Of a stretch of DNA of 64,000 nt, positions 53,084 to 60,934 are shown in pieces. This DNA comes from an uncultured Pseudomonadales bacterium (lineage in GTDB: Bacteria; Pseudomonadota; Gammaproteobacteria; Pseudomonadales; Azotimanducaceae), in the NCBI GenBank assembly GCA_951813515.1, contig OX638346.1, positions 799,617-863,616 of the forward strand, read 5' to 3'. Under the pieces are notes generated by a model, which ran no database searches, had not been told where the DNA came from, and saw nothing but the letters and a program-made list of their open reading frames with translations. How positions within the stretch are numbered: the stretch's first letter is position 1; every line of letters begins with the position of its first letter. A program made the position numbers and the translations under genes.

Positions 53084-53677
53084 ATGAAACACATTCCCCT
53101 GTTGCCAAAAGAAGAGGCTGACCCCGAACTGAGAGAAGCCTGGGACGCGTTGCCTTTCGACCTCGCCATATTTCACGTCTGGGCACACGCGCCCCAGGCA
53201 TTTCTGAACTACAGACTGTTCAACCACACGGTCTGGCAGGAAGAAGAGGACGGCATGCCGCTGCGGCTGAAGGAGATGGCGGTCGTGCACGCCAGCGTCC
53301 TCGCCAACTCGTCCTACGAGTGGGGAAACCACGCTGTCACCATGCTGCGCCGGGGCGGGACGCAGGCCCAACTTGAGGCGATCATCGCCGGCGACCTGAA
53401 ATCCGACGTGTTCGACGAAACCGAGAGGCTCGTGCTGCAGTTCACGGACGAAGTCGTGCTGGACGGTCGTCCCGCCGAACCGACGCTGACCGCCATGAGC
53501 GAGAAATTCACGCACAAACAGTTGACGCAACTCGTGTTCGGCATCTGCGCCTACATGACGAATTCGCGGCTGGCGTCCCTCGGCGGCTGCGAGATCGGCG
53601 ACGACATCAACTTCGGCCTGAAGACCGTCTCGCCCGAACTCAAGGAACGCCTGCTAGAGGTCGCGAACAGCAGGTAG
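53084..53677 (+). CDS. Carboxymuconolactone decarboxylase (CMD/AhpD-like) family protein lacking the CxxC site
   Basis: A 197-residue helical protein with CMD-family features (LRLKEMAVVHASVLANSSYEWGNH, QLTQLVFGICAYMTNSRLASL). The redox pair CxxC of AhpD is absent at SSYEWGNH, so peroxidase-reductase activity is not expected; it may be a decarboxylase-like or binding protein. Operon partner of the ABM gene. Confidence 0.82.
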   Translation: MKHIPLLPKEEADPELREAWDALPFDLAIFHVWAHAPQAFLNYRLFNHTVWQEEEDGMPLRLKEMAVVHASVLANSSYEWGNHAVTMLRRGGTQAQLEAIIAGDLKSDVFDETERLVLQFTDEVVLDGRPAEPTLTAMSEKFTHKQLTQLVFGICAYMTNSRLASLGGCEIGDDINFGLKTVSPELKERLLEVANSR

Positions 53678-53721
53678 CGCGTACCGGCGCCATGGAATCC
53701 GCCGGCAGAGCGGCGGAGATC

Positions 53722-53988
53722 CTATTCGAGTTCGATCTCGATACCGCCGACCAACCCGGCAGCGAGATTGTAGAGCGCCGCGTAGATTGCACCGCCGATT
53801 GCGCCGGCCAAGGCGTAGAGGATGGGCCAGCCAATCAGTCCGATGAGCCATCCCGGTACGCCGCCGTAGGAGCCCAAGCCGCCTCCGGCGAACGCGAACC
53901 CAATCCCGAGGAGAACACCGAAGAACGCGGCCAGGACTCCGGTGACCTTCGCCGACGAAACGACGCCAACGCGTTTCAATACCTGCAT
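53722..53988 (-). CDS. Small membrane protein, 88 residues
   Basis: Two or three hydrophobic segments (VTGVLAAFFGVLLGIGFAFAG, WLIGLIGWPILYALAGAIGG) with glycine-rich turns. The start has AAGGAA just upstream. I do not recognise a function; the architecture is that of small inner-membrane proteins, and it is transcribed toward the CMD gene. Confidence 0.65.
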   Translation of the reverse strand: MQVLKRVGVVSSAKVTGVLAAFFGVLLGIGFAFAGGGLGSYGGVPGWLIGLIGWPILYALAGAIGGAIYAALYNLAAGLVGGIEIELE

Positions 53989-54039
53989 GCATTCCTTCCC
54001 TAGCCTGAGCCGAACAGCTACACAGACTACATGCTCGGG

Positions 54040-55236
54040 CTACCCTTGTCGTGACCGACCGGTGACAACCGCCCCGTTCTTGACCACCCTGCGATGATGG
54101 CCGCGGTCCGCCGCCGCCGAGATGTCCCGGGAAGGATCGCCGTCGACCAGCAGGAGATCCGCCGCCGCGCCTTCGACAATGCGTCCCCGGTCGTCCAGGC
54201 CCATGAGGTCGGCGGCATTCGACGTGCCGGCCCGCAACGCCTCCAGGTTGGTCATACCGACTTCCACCATGTACCGAAGCTCCTCGGCGTTTTCACCGTG
54301 CAGGTTGAATGGCGTCCCTGCATCCGTTCCCAGGGCGATGCGACCGCCCGCGTCCCGGAACATGCGGATCGACTGCTCGTGCGCCTCCGCGCAACGGGCC
54401 GCCTTCTCGACCACGTAGTCCGGGATGCCCGCTTCGACGTTGCCGAGGATGTTGCGCAACGCGGCCAGGGTGGGCACCAGGAACGTGTCCCGTTCCACCA
54501 TCTCCCGGCAGCACTCCTCGTTCATGAAGATGCCGTGCTCGATGGAGGTGACGCCGCCCCGGGTGGCATTGAGAATGCCCTCGGAGCCCTGGGCGTGGCT
54601 GGCCGTCGGACGGTGAAAGCGCTTCGCCTCGGCGATGCCGACGGCCATTTCCTCGGCCGAGTAATGCGCGTCCTCTGGATTGACGCCTGGAGTCATCACA
54701 CCGCCGGTCGCCATGATCTTGACGAGATCGCAGCCCGCATGGACCTGTTCCCGGACCGCCTTCACGACCTCGTCTGGACCGTCCGCCACGCGACCGACGC
54801 GGTTCCCGTGCCCGCCCGTCATGCAGATCATCTTGCCGGCGGCGCGAACGGTGGGCCCGGGGAAGCGTCCCTCGTTGCAGGCGTCGCGCACCGCGAACTC
54901 CTGGTATTCGCGGCCCCCGCAATCGCGCACCGACGTGATTCCCCCGCGCAGGGTATCGGCGGCATGTTCCAGCGCGCGAATGACAGCGTGCGCCGCGTCG
55001 AGCTTCTCGAGCACCGCCATCGGGTCGGGCTCGCCGCGGAACAGCAGGTGCACGTGGCAATCGATTAGCCCGGGCAACAAGGTACCTTCCGAACAATCGA
55101 CCGCTTCGCCGGCAAAGCCGTGGAACTCGCCTTGCGGCGCGACCCGGCGGATGCGTCCATCTTCGACGAGCACCGCGTGGCCGTCGATCATGCGTTCGCC
55201 ATCGAAGATTCGTCCATTGCGGTAGAGCGTGGTCAT
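54040..55236 (-). CDS. Metal-dependent amidohydrolase (prolidase/imidazolonepropionase-like)
   Basis: A 398-residue amidohydrolase. The HxH motif is H61/H63 in LIDCHVHL, the carbamylated lysine is in DLVKIMATGG (about 170), further ligands lie in SHAQGSEGI and SIEHGIF, and the late aspartate is in LGTDAGTPFN. It matches the group of Xaa-Pro and imidazolonepropionase-like hydrolases that cleave cyclic amides or dipeptides. AGGAG precedes ATG 55236. It is followed on the same strand, upstream, by an SDR gene at a distance of 19 bases. Confidence 0.87.
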   Translation of the reverse strand: MTTLYRNGRIFDGERMIDGHAVLVEDGRIRRVAPQGEFHGFAGEAVDCSEGTLLPGLIDCHVHLLFRGEPDPMAVLEKLDAAHAVIRALEHAADTLRGGITSVRDCGGREYQEFAVRDACNEGRFPGPTVRAAGKMICMTGGHGNRVGRVADGPDEVVKAVREQVHAGCDLVKIMATGGVMTPGVNPEDAHYSAEEMAVGIAEAKRFHRPTASHAQGSEGILNATRGGVTSIEHGIFMNEECCREMVERDTFLVPTLAALRNILGNVEAGIPDYVVEKAARCAEAHEQSIRMFRDAGGRIALGTDAGTPFNLHGENAEELRYMVEVGMTNLEALRAGTSNAADLMGLDDRGRIVEGAAADLLLVDGDPSRDISAAADRGHHRRVVKNGAVVTGRSRQG

Positions 55237-55255
55237 GCTGCAACTCCTCCCCCTA

Positions 55256-56026
55256 TCAGTCCTTCCGGCGCGGCGCGCTGCCCACTCTCGCCATGCCGCC
55301 GTCCACCGCCACGACCTCTCCGGTCACATAGCGGGAAGCATCGCTCGCGAAGAACACTACGACATCGGCGACATCCGCGCCGTAGCCCCAGCGCTTGAGC
55401 CCGATCCGTTCTTCCAGTTGCTCTGCGAGGCCCGGCACATCGCGGCGGTCCGCCTCCCAGATCGAAGTGACGATAAGGCCGGGGCTAAGCGCGTTCACGC
55501 GAACGCCATCCGGGCCCCAATCCGCCGCCAGCGCCCGTGTCATCGCGTCGACGGCGCCCTTTGTACCCGCATAGGCCACCCTGCCGAGGGGACCGCGAAG
55601 GCTTGCGATGGACGAGATATTGATGACCGAACCACCGCCGCGGGCGATCATCGACGGACCGAGTCCCAGGGTGAGCATCAAGAGCGAGCGAACGTTGATG
55701 GAGAACACGCGATCAAAGTCCTCCTCGGTCAACTCGTCGGGTTTTCGCCGCATCGGAATGCCGGCGTTGTTGACCAGGATGTCGACCCCGCCCACGGACG
55801 CCAGGATCCGCTCGGCCAGTTCCGATCCCGCGCGCGGTGCCGACAGGTCGGCTTCCAGTGTGATGGGATCGTTGGAAAGATCGCCCGCCACCCTGTTCAG
55901 ATCGGAAACGGTACGCGCAGTGAGCACGATCCTCGCTCCAGCGGCGTCCAGGGCGCGGGCGCTGGCCTCTCCAATTCCGCGGCTGGCTCCCGTGACAACC
56001 GCAACTTTTCCCTTCAACTCGTTCAT
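55256..56026 (-). CDS. Short-chain dehydrogenase/reductase
   Basis: A 256-residue classical SDR. The cofactor motif is TGASRGIG (12-19), NNAG is intact, and the catalytic YxxxK is YAGTK with the serine in SVINISS. NADP preference is suggested by the arginine of TART (inference). GGAGG lies before ATG 56026. It shares an operon with the amidohydrolase; the substrate is unknown. Confidence 0.9.
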   Translation of the reverse strand: MNELKGKVAVVTGASRGIGEASARALDAAGARIVLTARTVSDLNRVAGDLSNDPITLEADLSAPRAGSELAERILASVGGVDILVNNAGIPMRRKPDELTEEDFDRVFSINVRSLLMLTLGLGPSMIARGGGSVINISSIASLRGPLGRVAYAGTKGAVDAMTRALAADWGPDGVRVNALSPGLIVTSIWEADRRDVPGLAEQLEERIGLKRWGYGADVADVVVFFASDASRYVTGEVVAVDGGMARVGSAPRRKD

Positions 56027-56137
56027 TCACGTCCTCCCGTGCAGGCAGCACTATAGACCGGTCGCGACAGACAATTCACCGGAACTTGCGCGACGGCCCC
56101 TACTCGTCCACGCTGGAACCACGCTGACGGGAATCCC

Positions 56138-56902
56138 ATGACGAACGGCATCATCGACGACTTCGAGGCGCGCCATCACCCCTTCGAAGGCTGTTTCAAC
56201 TTCCGTGACATAGGCGGCTATCGCACCGCCGATGGCCGCTCAATCAGGTGGGGCCGCTATTTTCGCGCCGGGCGCCAGGACCGGATGACTCCAAGCGACG
56301 TGGATCGCGCGGCAAAGCTCGGAATCAGGACGCAGATCGACCTGCGCCGGCCGGATGAGGTAAGCAATTGCGGCCGCGGTCCCTTCGAGGCGCTTGGCGC
56401 CCGGTACGTCGGTCTTTCCGTGCTTCCGGATGGCAGCTACGAACAACTCAACCGCGAGACCGGCACCCTGGGAGAACGCTATCTCGCGTACTTTCAGTAT
56501 TCCGCCGAGCCGTGGCGCCGCGTCTTCGAAGTGCTGGCCGACGACGCGTCCTATCCGGTCCTGTTGCACTGCACGGCCGGAAAGGACCGCACCGGCGTGA
56601 TCACCGCGCTACTGCTCTCCGTGCTTGACGTGGATCGGACCGTGATCGAGGCCGACTTCGCGCTCACCAATCGCGACGTGCCTCGCCACGTGAAATTCGT
56701 CGTGCGCGGCCCGGGATTCCCCGAGGGCATGAGCCGCGAGGCGTTCACGCGGTCCGCCGGTGTGCGCGAAGACGCCATCTGCGTGTTTCTCGACGGTGTC
56801 AAAGAACAGCACGGCGGCCCGGTCCAGTTCCTGCGCGACCTTGGTGTCGACGACGCCATGCGGGGCGCTATTCGCGAGAATCTATTCGAAGACGCGCGGT
56901 GA
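56138..56902 (+). CDS. Tyrosine/dual-specificity protein phosphatase family protein
   Basis: A 254-residue phosphatase of the Y_phosphatase3 type. The active-site loop is HCTAGKDRTG with C145 and R151; the N-terminal CFNFRDIGGYRTADGRSIRWG and the D-containing IDLRRPDEV are characteristic. It probably removes phosphate from phosphotyrosine or phosphoinositide-like substrates. It is divergent from the SDR gene. Confidence 0.9.
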   Translation: MTNGIIDDFEARHHPFEGCFNFRDIGGYRTADGRSIRWGRYFRAGRQDRMTPSDVDRAAKLGIRTQIDLRRPDEVSNCGRGPFEALGARYVGLSVLPDGSYEQLNRETGTLGERYLAYFQYSAEPWRRVFEVLADDASYPVLLHCTAGKDRTGVITALLLSVLDVDRTVIEADFALTNRDVPRHVKFVVRGPGFPEGMSREAFTRSAGVREDAICVFLDGVKEQHGGPVQFLRDLGVDDAMRGAIRENLFEDAR

Positions 56903-56974
56903 AGTTGGGAGCGCGTTTACGCTCGCCGGTCAAGCGGGTACCGTTCGCCACTGACGACAACCAGGTGAGGCCTA

Positions 56975-57640
56975 ATGGAAACCTACGCAGCCATGCGCAC
57001 GACATTTGCGGCGCGCGACTTCACCGACGACCCCGTGCCCGACGAGGTCCTGCACCGCATCCTCGACAACGCGCGCTTCGCGCCGAGCGGCGGCAACCGG
57101 CAGGGCTGGCACGTGATCGTGGTTCGCGACGAGGCCAAGCGCGCGGCTCTCGGCCCATTGATCGAACCTACCTACCGGCGATATCTGGCGGAGGCAAAGG
57201 CTGGGGCAAACCCGTGGAACACCATCGAACCTGCCCGGATTGACCAGGCGACTATCGATGCAACGCCGATTCCGCCGGGCCTGATCGAACGCCTGACCCA
57301 TGCGCCCCTGCTTCTGCTGGTTACGGTGGATCTGTCCGTGGTCGCCGCCATGGACCAGAACCTGTCCCGCATTGCCGTTATTCCCGGCGCATCGATCTAC
57401 CCGTTCGTCTGGAACATCCTGCTCGCGGCGCGGAACGAGGGACTCGGCGGCACGCTGACGACGTTTGTCGTCGCCATGGAGCCGGAAGTGAAAGCGTTGT
57501 TCGGGATTCCCGAGCGCCACGCGGTCGCCGCCATGTTGCCGATCGGCAAACCCGTCAAGCAACTCACCCGGCTGAGGCGCAACACGGTGCAAGCGTTCGC
57601 CACGGTGGACGCGTTCGACGGCGAACCCTACCGTGCCTGA
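56975..57640 (+). CDS. Nitroreductase family flavoprotein
   Basis: A 221-residue FMN-dependent nitroreductase. FMN-binding segments are MRTTFAARDFTDDPV, ARFAPSGGNRQGWHV and the late GGTLTTFVVAMEPE. A good ribosome-binding site (GGTGAGG) precedes ATG 56975. Members reduce nitro compounds or quinones with NAD(P)H, or act in dehalogenation. It is 72 bases after the phosphatase gene. Confidence 0.88.
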   Translation: METYAAMRTTFAARDFTDDPVPDEVLHRILDNARFAPSGGNRQGWHVIVVRDEAKRAALGPLIEPTYRRYLAEAKAGANPWNTIEPARIDQATIDATPIPPGLIERLTHAPLLLLVTVDLSVVAAMDQNLSRIAVIPGASIYPFVWNILLAARNEGLGGTLTTFVVAMEPEVKALFGIPERHAVAAMLPIGKPVKQLTRLRRNTVQAFATVDAFDGEPYRA

Positions 57641-57708
57641 AGCCCGCTTCCAAGTTGCGTGAAGGAACTCCCCATTCGTACACAGAACGGATGCTCCGAG
57701 GCCCAATC

Positions 57709-59865
57709 GTGAGGCACTTCACCGCCCGCGCGACGTTCGCGGTCGCCTCCCTGGTGATGTTCCAGGTATTTTCAGGCGTGGCATTTGCGGCCTCCCTGAT
57801 CGAAGGCGTCCATGTTCCCGACCCCGGATTGCGGGACTCGCTCGAGTCCAATCTCGGGATATACCCTGGGGACCCGATCACCGAAACTGCGCTGGCGGCC
57901 GTCAAGTCCCTGAACCTCAAACGCAGGTGGGAGAGTCTTCCCATCGCCGACCTCACCGGCCTTGAGTTCTGCCACAACCTCGAAGTCCTCCGGATGGAAC
58001 ACCATCGTGTGGCGGACCTGGCCGTTCTCTCTGGACTGCTAGGCCTTAGGGAGATCTACCTTCGCCACAATCAAATATCGGATCTGACAACCCTCACCGA
58101 CCTGACGGGGTTGAAAGTTGTCGAGCTTGCGGGAAACCGGATCACGGACATTTCCGACCTCGCTGGCCTTACGCTGATCCGCCGCCTTGATCTCAGCAGC
58201 AACGGAATTGTCGACCTGACGCCCCTGGCCCATCTTCCTGACCTGAAGGAGCTTTACCTATCTCACAACTTGATCACGGATATTTCACCGTTATCGGGTC
58301 TGGTCGGGCTGGTCGAACTGTTGCTGGACCACAACCGCATTCGGGATCTCAGCTCGCTCGCCAATTTCAGACTTGGAGTTCTGGATCTGTCTCACAATCA
58401 GATCGATGACCTTGCGCCCCTGGATGTCGGCGAACTCTATATCTTGCGACTCGGCCTCAACGACAACGAGTTAACGGACATTTCTCCACTATCGGAACTC
58501 CACGATGGCTTACACATTCTGAATCTTGCGGGCAACCGAATACAGGATCTGACTCCGTTAGTACACCTTTCCCGAATCGAGAACACGATGTTCCTGGGAC
58601 ACAACGACATAGCGGACATCTCGGCGCTTGCAGATCTGCGAGTGCGTACCCTGCACCTCAATGCCAACGGAATCGACGATATCTCGGCCCTCGCTACGGT
58701 TCAGGGGCTCCAGCATGCCTTGCTCTCCGACAACAGCATCTCCGATATCTCCCCCTTGGCGTCGATGGACATGTTGAGCCTGGTTGATCTGCGCCACAAC
58801 CCCTTGGACGAAAACGCAGACTCCTTCAAGACCACGATTGAGACTCTCAATGAGCAAGGGACATACGTGTTTCATGAAGACGATCATGGCGACACGTGGA
58901 GTACTGCATCAGACCTCGCCTTCGGTAGCACCGTGACAGGCAGAATGAACGAGCCAGACAGATACGACGTCGACGTGTTTCGCCTGCAGCCGGAAGAGGA
59001 GACGTTTGCCTCGATCATCGACTTCAGTAAAGGCGGAATCGTTGGCATTCGGGTGTTTACCGAGACCGGCGATCTGTTGGGAGAGTGCCACCCCGCCTTC
59101 GAATGCAGAGTTCAAGCGTACCTGGAACCCCAAGCGCACTACATAGAAGTCTGGACCGACCACTCTACTGCACGCTACGAAATAGGTCCCGTCGAGCATG
59201 TCATTCCCGAGATCCCGGATCCCAATCTTCGCTATGCGATCCAACGACACTTGGCAAAGCCCCTCGGGCAATCGATAACGTCCATCGAAATGAAGGAGTT
59301 GTACTACCTCATTGCGCCGCCGTGGGAAATCGCCGATCTCACCGGACTCGAGTTGGCCACAAATCTGCGTTGGCTAAATCTGTCGGGCAATCGGATTTCG
59401 GACATTTCTCCTCTACAGCAAACGACACGCCTGGAATCCTTGAACTTGAGCGGAAACGCGGTGGCCGACATCTCGCCGCTACGAGAGTTGGAAGACCTCA
59501 AGGACGTGAATCTCAGCGACAATCATATTTCTGATGTTTCTTCGCTTGCCAACAAGACAAAGCTGCGCAATCTCACGCTGGATCGCAATGAGATCTCCGT
59601 CATCGCCCCGCTGGTCAACCTCGATAGCCTTGAAACACTGAGCATTGAAGACAACCTTATCTCAGACCTTTCCCGCCTCCCGACGTTCAAGGAACTCAAG
59701 TCTCTGAACATGGGCGGCAATACGATATCGGATCTGACGCCCCTCAACCGAAATCGTTTACCCGCCCTATCGGGTCTGTATATCCAAAGAAATTCGATTG
59801 CCGACATACAACCCTTAACATCCCTGCCATCGCTCAACTGGCTAGACCTGTCGAAGAACCGCTGA
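57709..59865 (+). CDS. Exported leucine-rich-repeat protein with PPC domain, 5' part of a frameshifted gene
   Basis: From GTG 57709 (GAGG seven bases upstream) a signal peptide ends near GVAFAA. Then come an N-cap (VPDPGLRDSLESNLG), about twelve internalin-like LRR units (consensus L-x-L-x-x-N-x-I-x-D-I-S-P-L, 22 residues), and a PPC-type beta domain near residues 405-500 (DDHGDTWSTASDL). A second cap (IPDPNLRYAIQRHLA) and further LRR units follow. The frame stops at TGA 59863-59865 inside an LRR unit (LDLSKNR), while LRRs go on in the next frame. The protein is probably secreted or surface-attached and binds a ligand. Confidence 0.8.
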   Translation: MRHFTARATFAVASLVMFQVFSGVAFAASLIEGVHVPDPGLRDSLESNLGIYPGDPITETALAAVKSLNLKRRWESLPIADLTGLEFCHNLEVLRMEHHRVADLAVLSGLLGLREIYLRHNQISDLTTLTDLTGLKVVELAGNRITDISDLAGLTLIRRLDLSSNGIVDLTPLAHLPDLKELYLSHNLITDISPLSGLVGLVELLLDHNRIRDLSSLANFRLGVLDLSHNQIDDLAPLDVGELYILRLGLNDNELTDISPLSELHDGLHILNLAGNRIQDLTPLVHLSRIENTMFLGHNDIADISALADLRVRTLHLNANGIDDISALATVQGLQHALLSDNSISDISPLASMDMLSLVDLRHNPLDENADSFKTTIETLNEQGTYVFHEDDHGDTWSTASDLAFGSTVTGRMNEPDRYDVDVFRLQPEEETFASIIDFSKGGIVGIRVFTETGDLLGECHPAFECRVQAYLEPQAHYIEVWTDHSTARYEIGPVEHVIPEIPDPNLRYAIQRHLAKPLGQSITSIEMKELYYLIAPPWEIADLTGLELATNLRWLNLSGNRISDISPLQQTTRLESLNLSGNAVADISPLRELEDLKDVNLSDNHISDVSSLANKTKLRNLTLDRNEISVIAPLVNLDSLETLSIEDNLISDLSRLPTFKELKSLNMGGNTISDLTPLNRNRLPALSGLYIQRNSIADIQPLTSLPSLNWLDLSKNR

Positions 59866-60862
59866 CGCGTCCCCGATAGGGGACTCCCTGTGGTCGTTAT
59901 CGAGCCTGGATTTGACCGACAATCAATTGGTTGATATTGGACCGCTGCTGTCCCACGGGGAACTCGATTACCTAACCCTGGGCGGCAATCGGATTCGGGA
60001 CATTTCCGACCTGGAGCCATGGCCGTCAACATTGAAGCACCTCGAATTGCAACGGAATTCAATCCGGGACATCGGACCGCTGGTCCGCAATGAAGACTAC
60101 CCATACGGCGTGTACATCGACTTGAGACACAACCACATCGAAGGACAGGATGTACTCTCCAACATCAAACGGCTTGGAGGCACAGTGCAGATCCATGACG
60201 ATCACGCTGATGCGATCAATGAGGCCGCAACTCCTTTGGGCATTGGAAGCCGACAATCGGGCGTCATTGACCCGTCGTACGAAACGGACGTCTTCGAGTT
60301 GGCGACCGGCGGTGGATTGAACATCGCAGTCTACACGACCGGAGACCTGGATACCCATGGCTGGCTGTACGACGTGTCCGGGCGCGAACTCGCGTACGAC
60401 TCGGAGGGCGGCGAACGCGACAACATGCTCATTGAAGGGCGTTTCGAACCGGGCCTATATCGTATCGTTGTGGCGGCTCAACAAACCCTTCGCTACCGCA
60501 TGAAACACGGCCCCTATGTGATCAATGCGGGCGTGCGAATCCGTAGCGAGCCTACTTTGACAGTGTCTTGGGATAGTTACCGGCCGGATCCATCCAATAT
60601 CGGTTTCGCAGTCTTGGCAACTCCCGTGGACGGTAGTGAGTCGCGAAGCTGCACCGCGTCCGCAGACGCTACGAGTTGTGTGCTGGCAAACCTGAACCCG
60701 GGGACGGTGTACCAGATTGGCGTTCAACTGAGGACATCAGACGGCAGCCAACGAGAGCTCCGCAGGTTCGGTGTTTCCGAAGGCACGTCGACGGGCCCGG
60801 AAGAACTACGGAACTTTTGGCGGGGTTGGAGGTTGTTCCTGTTGGTCGACGACCAGAATTAA
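59861..60862 (+). pseudogene. 3' part of the frameshifted leucine-rich-repeat gene (LRR, PPC and FN3-like domains)
   Basis: In frame +1 relative to the upstream part the sequence continues ADASPIGDSLWSLSSLDLTDNQLVDIGP, the exact LRR register, then a second PPC-like domain (HADAINEAATPLGIG to GLYRIVVAA) and an FN3-like end (LTVSWDSYRPDPS to TVYQIGVQL). Between the N of LDLSKN and the next ADxSP one base remains instead of six, so a loss of five bases fits the joint. No ribosome-binding site supports a separate start; TTG 59912 is the first candidate. The gene is either inactivated or carries a sequence error. Confidence 0.75.
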
Positions 60863-60934
60863 TGTGGTTTGTGATCCGCGCGAGGACCCCCTCCCGTCGT
60901 ATGGACGGTTGACCCTGAACGCGATGGGGAGTCA

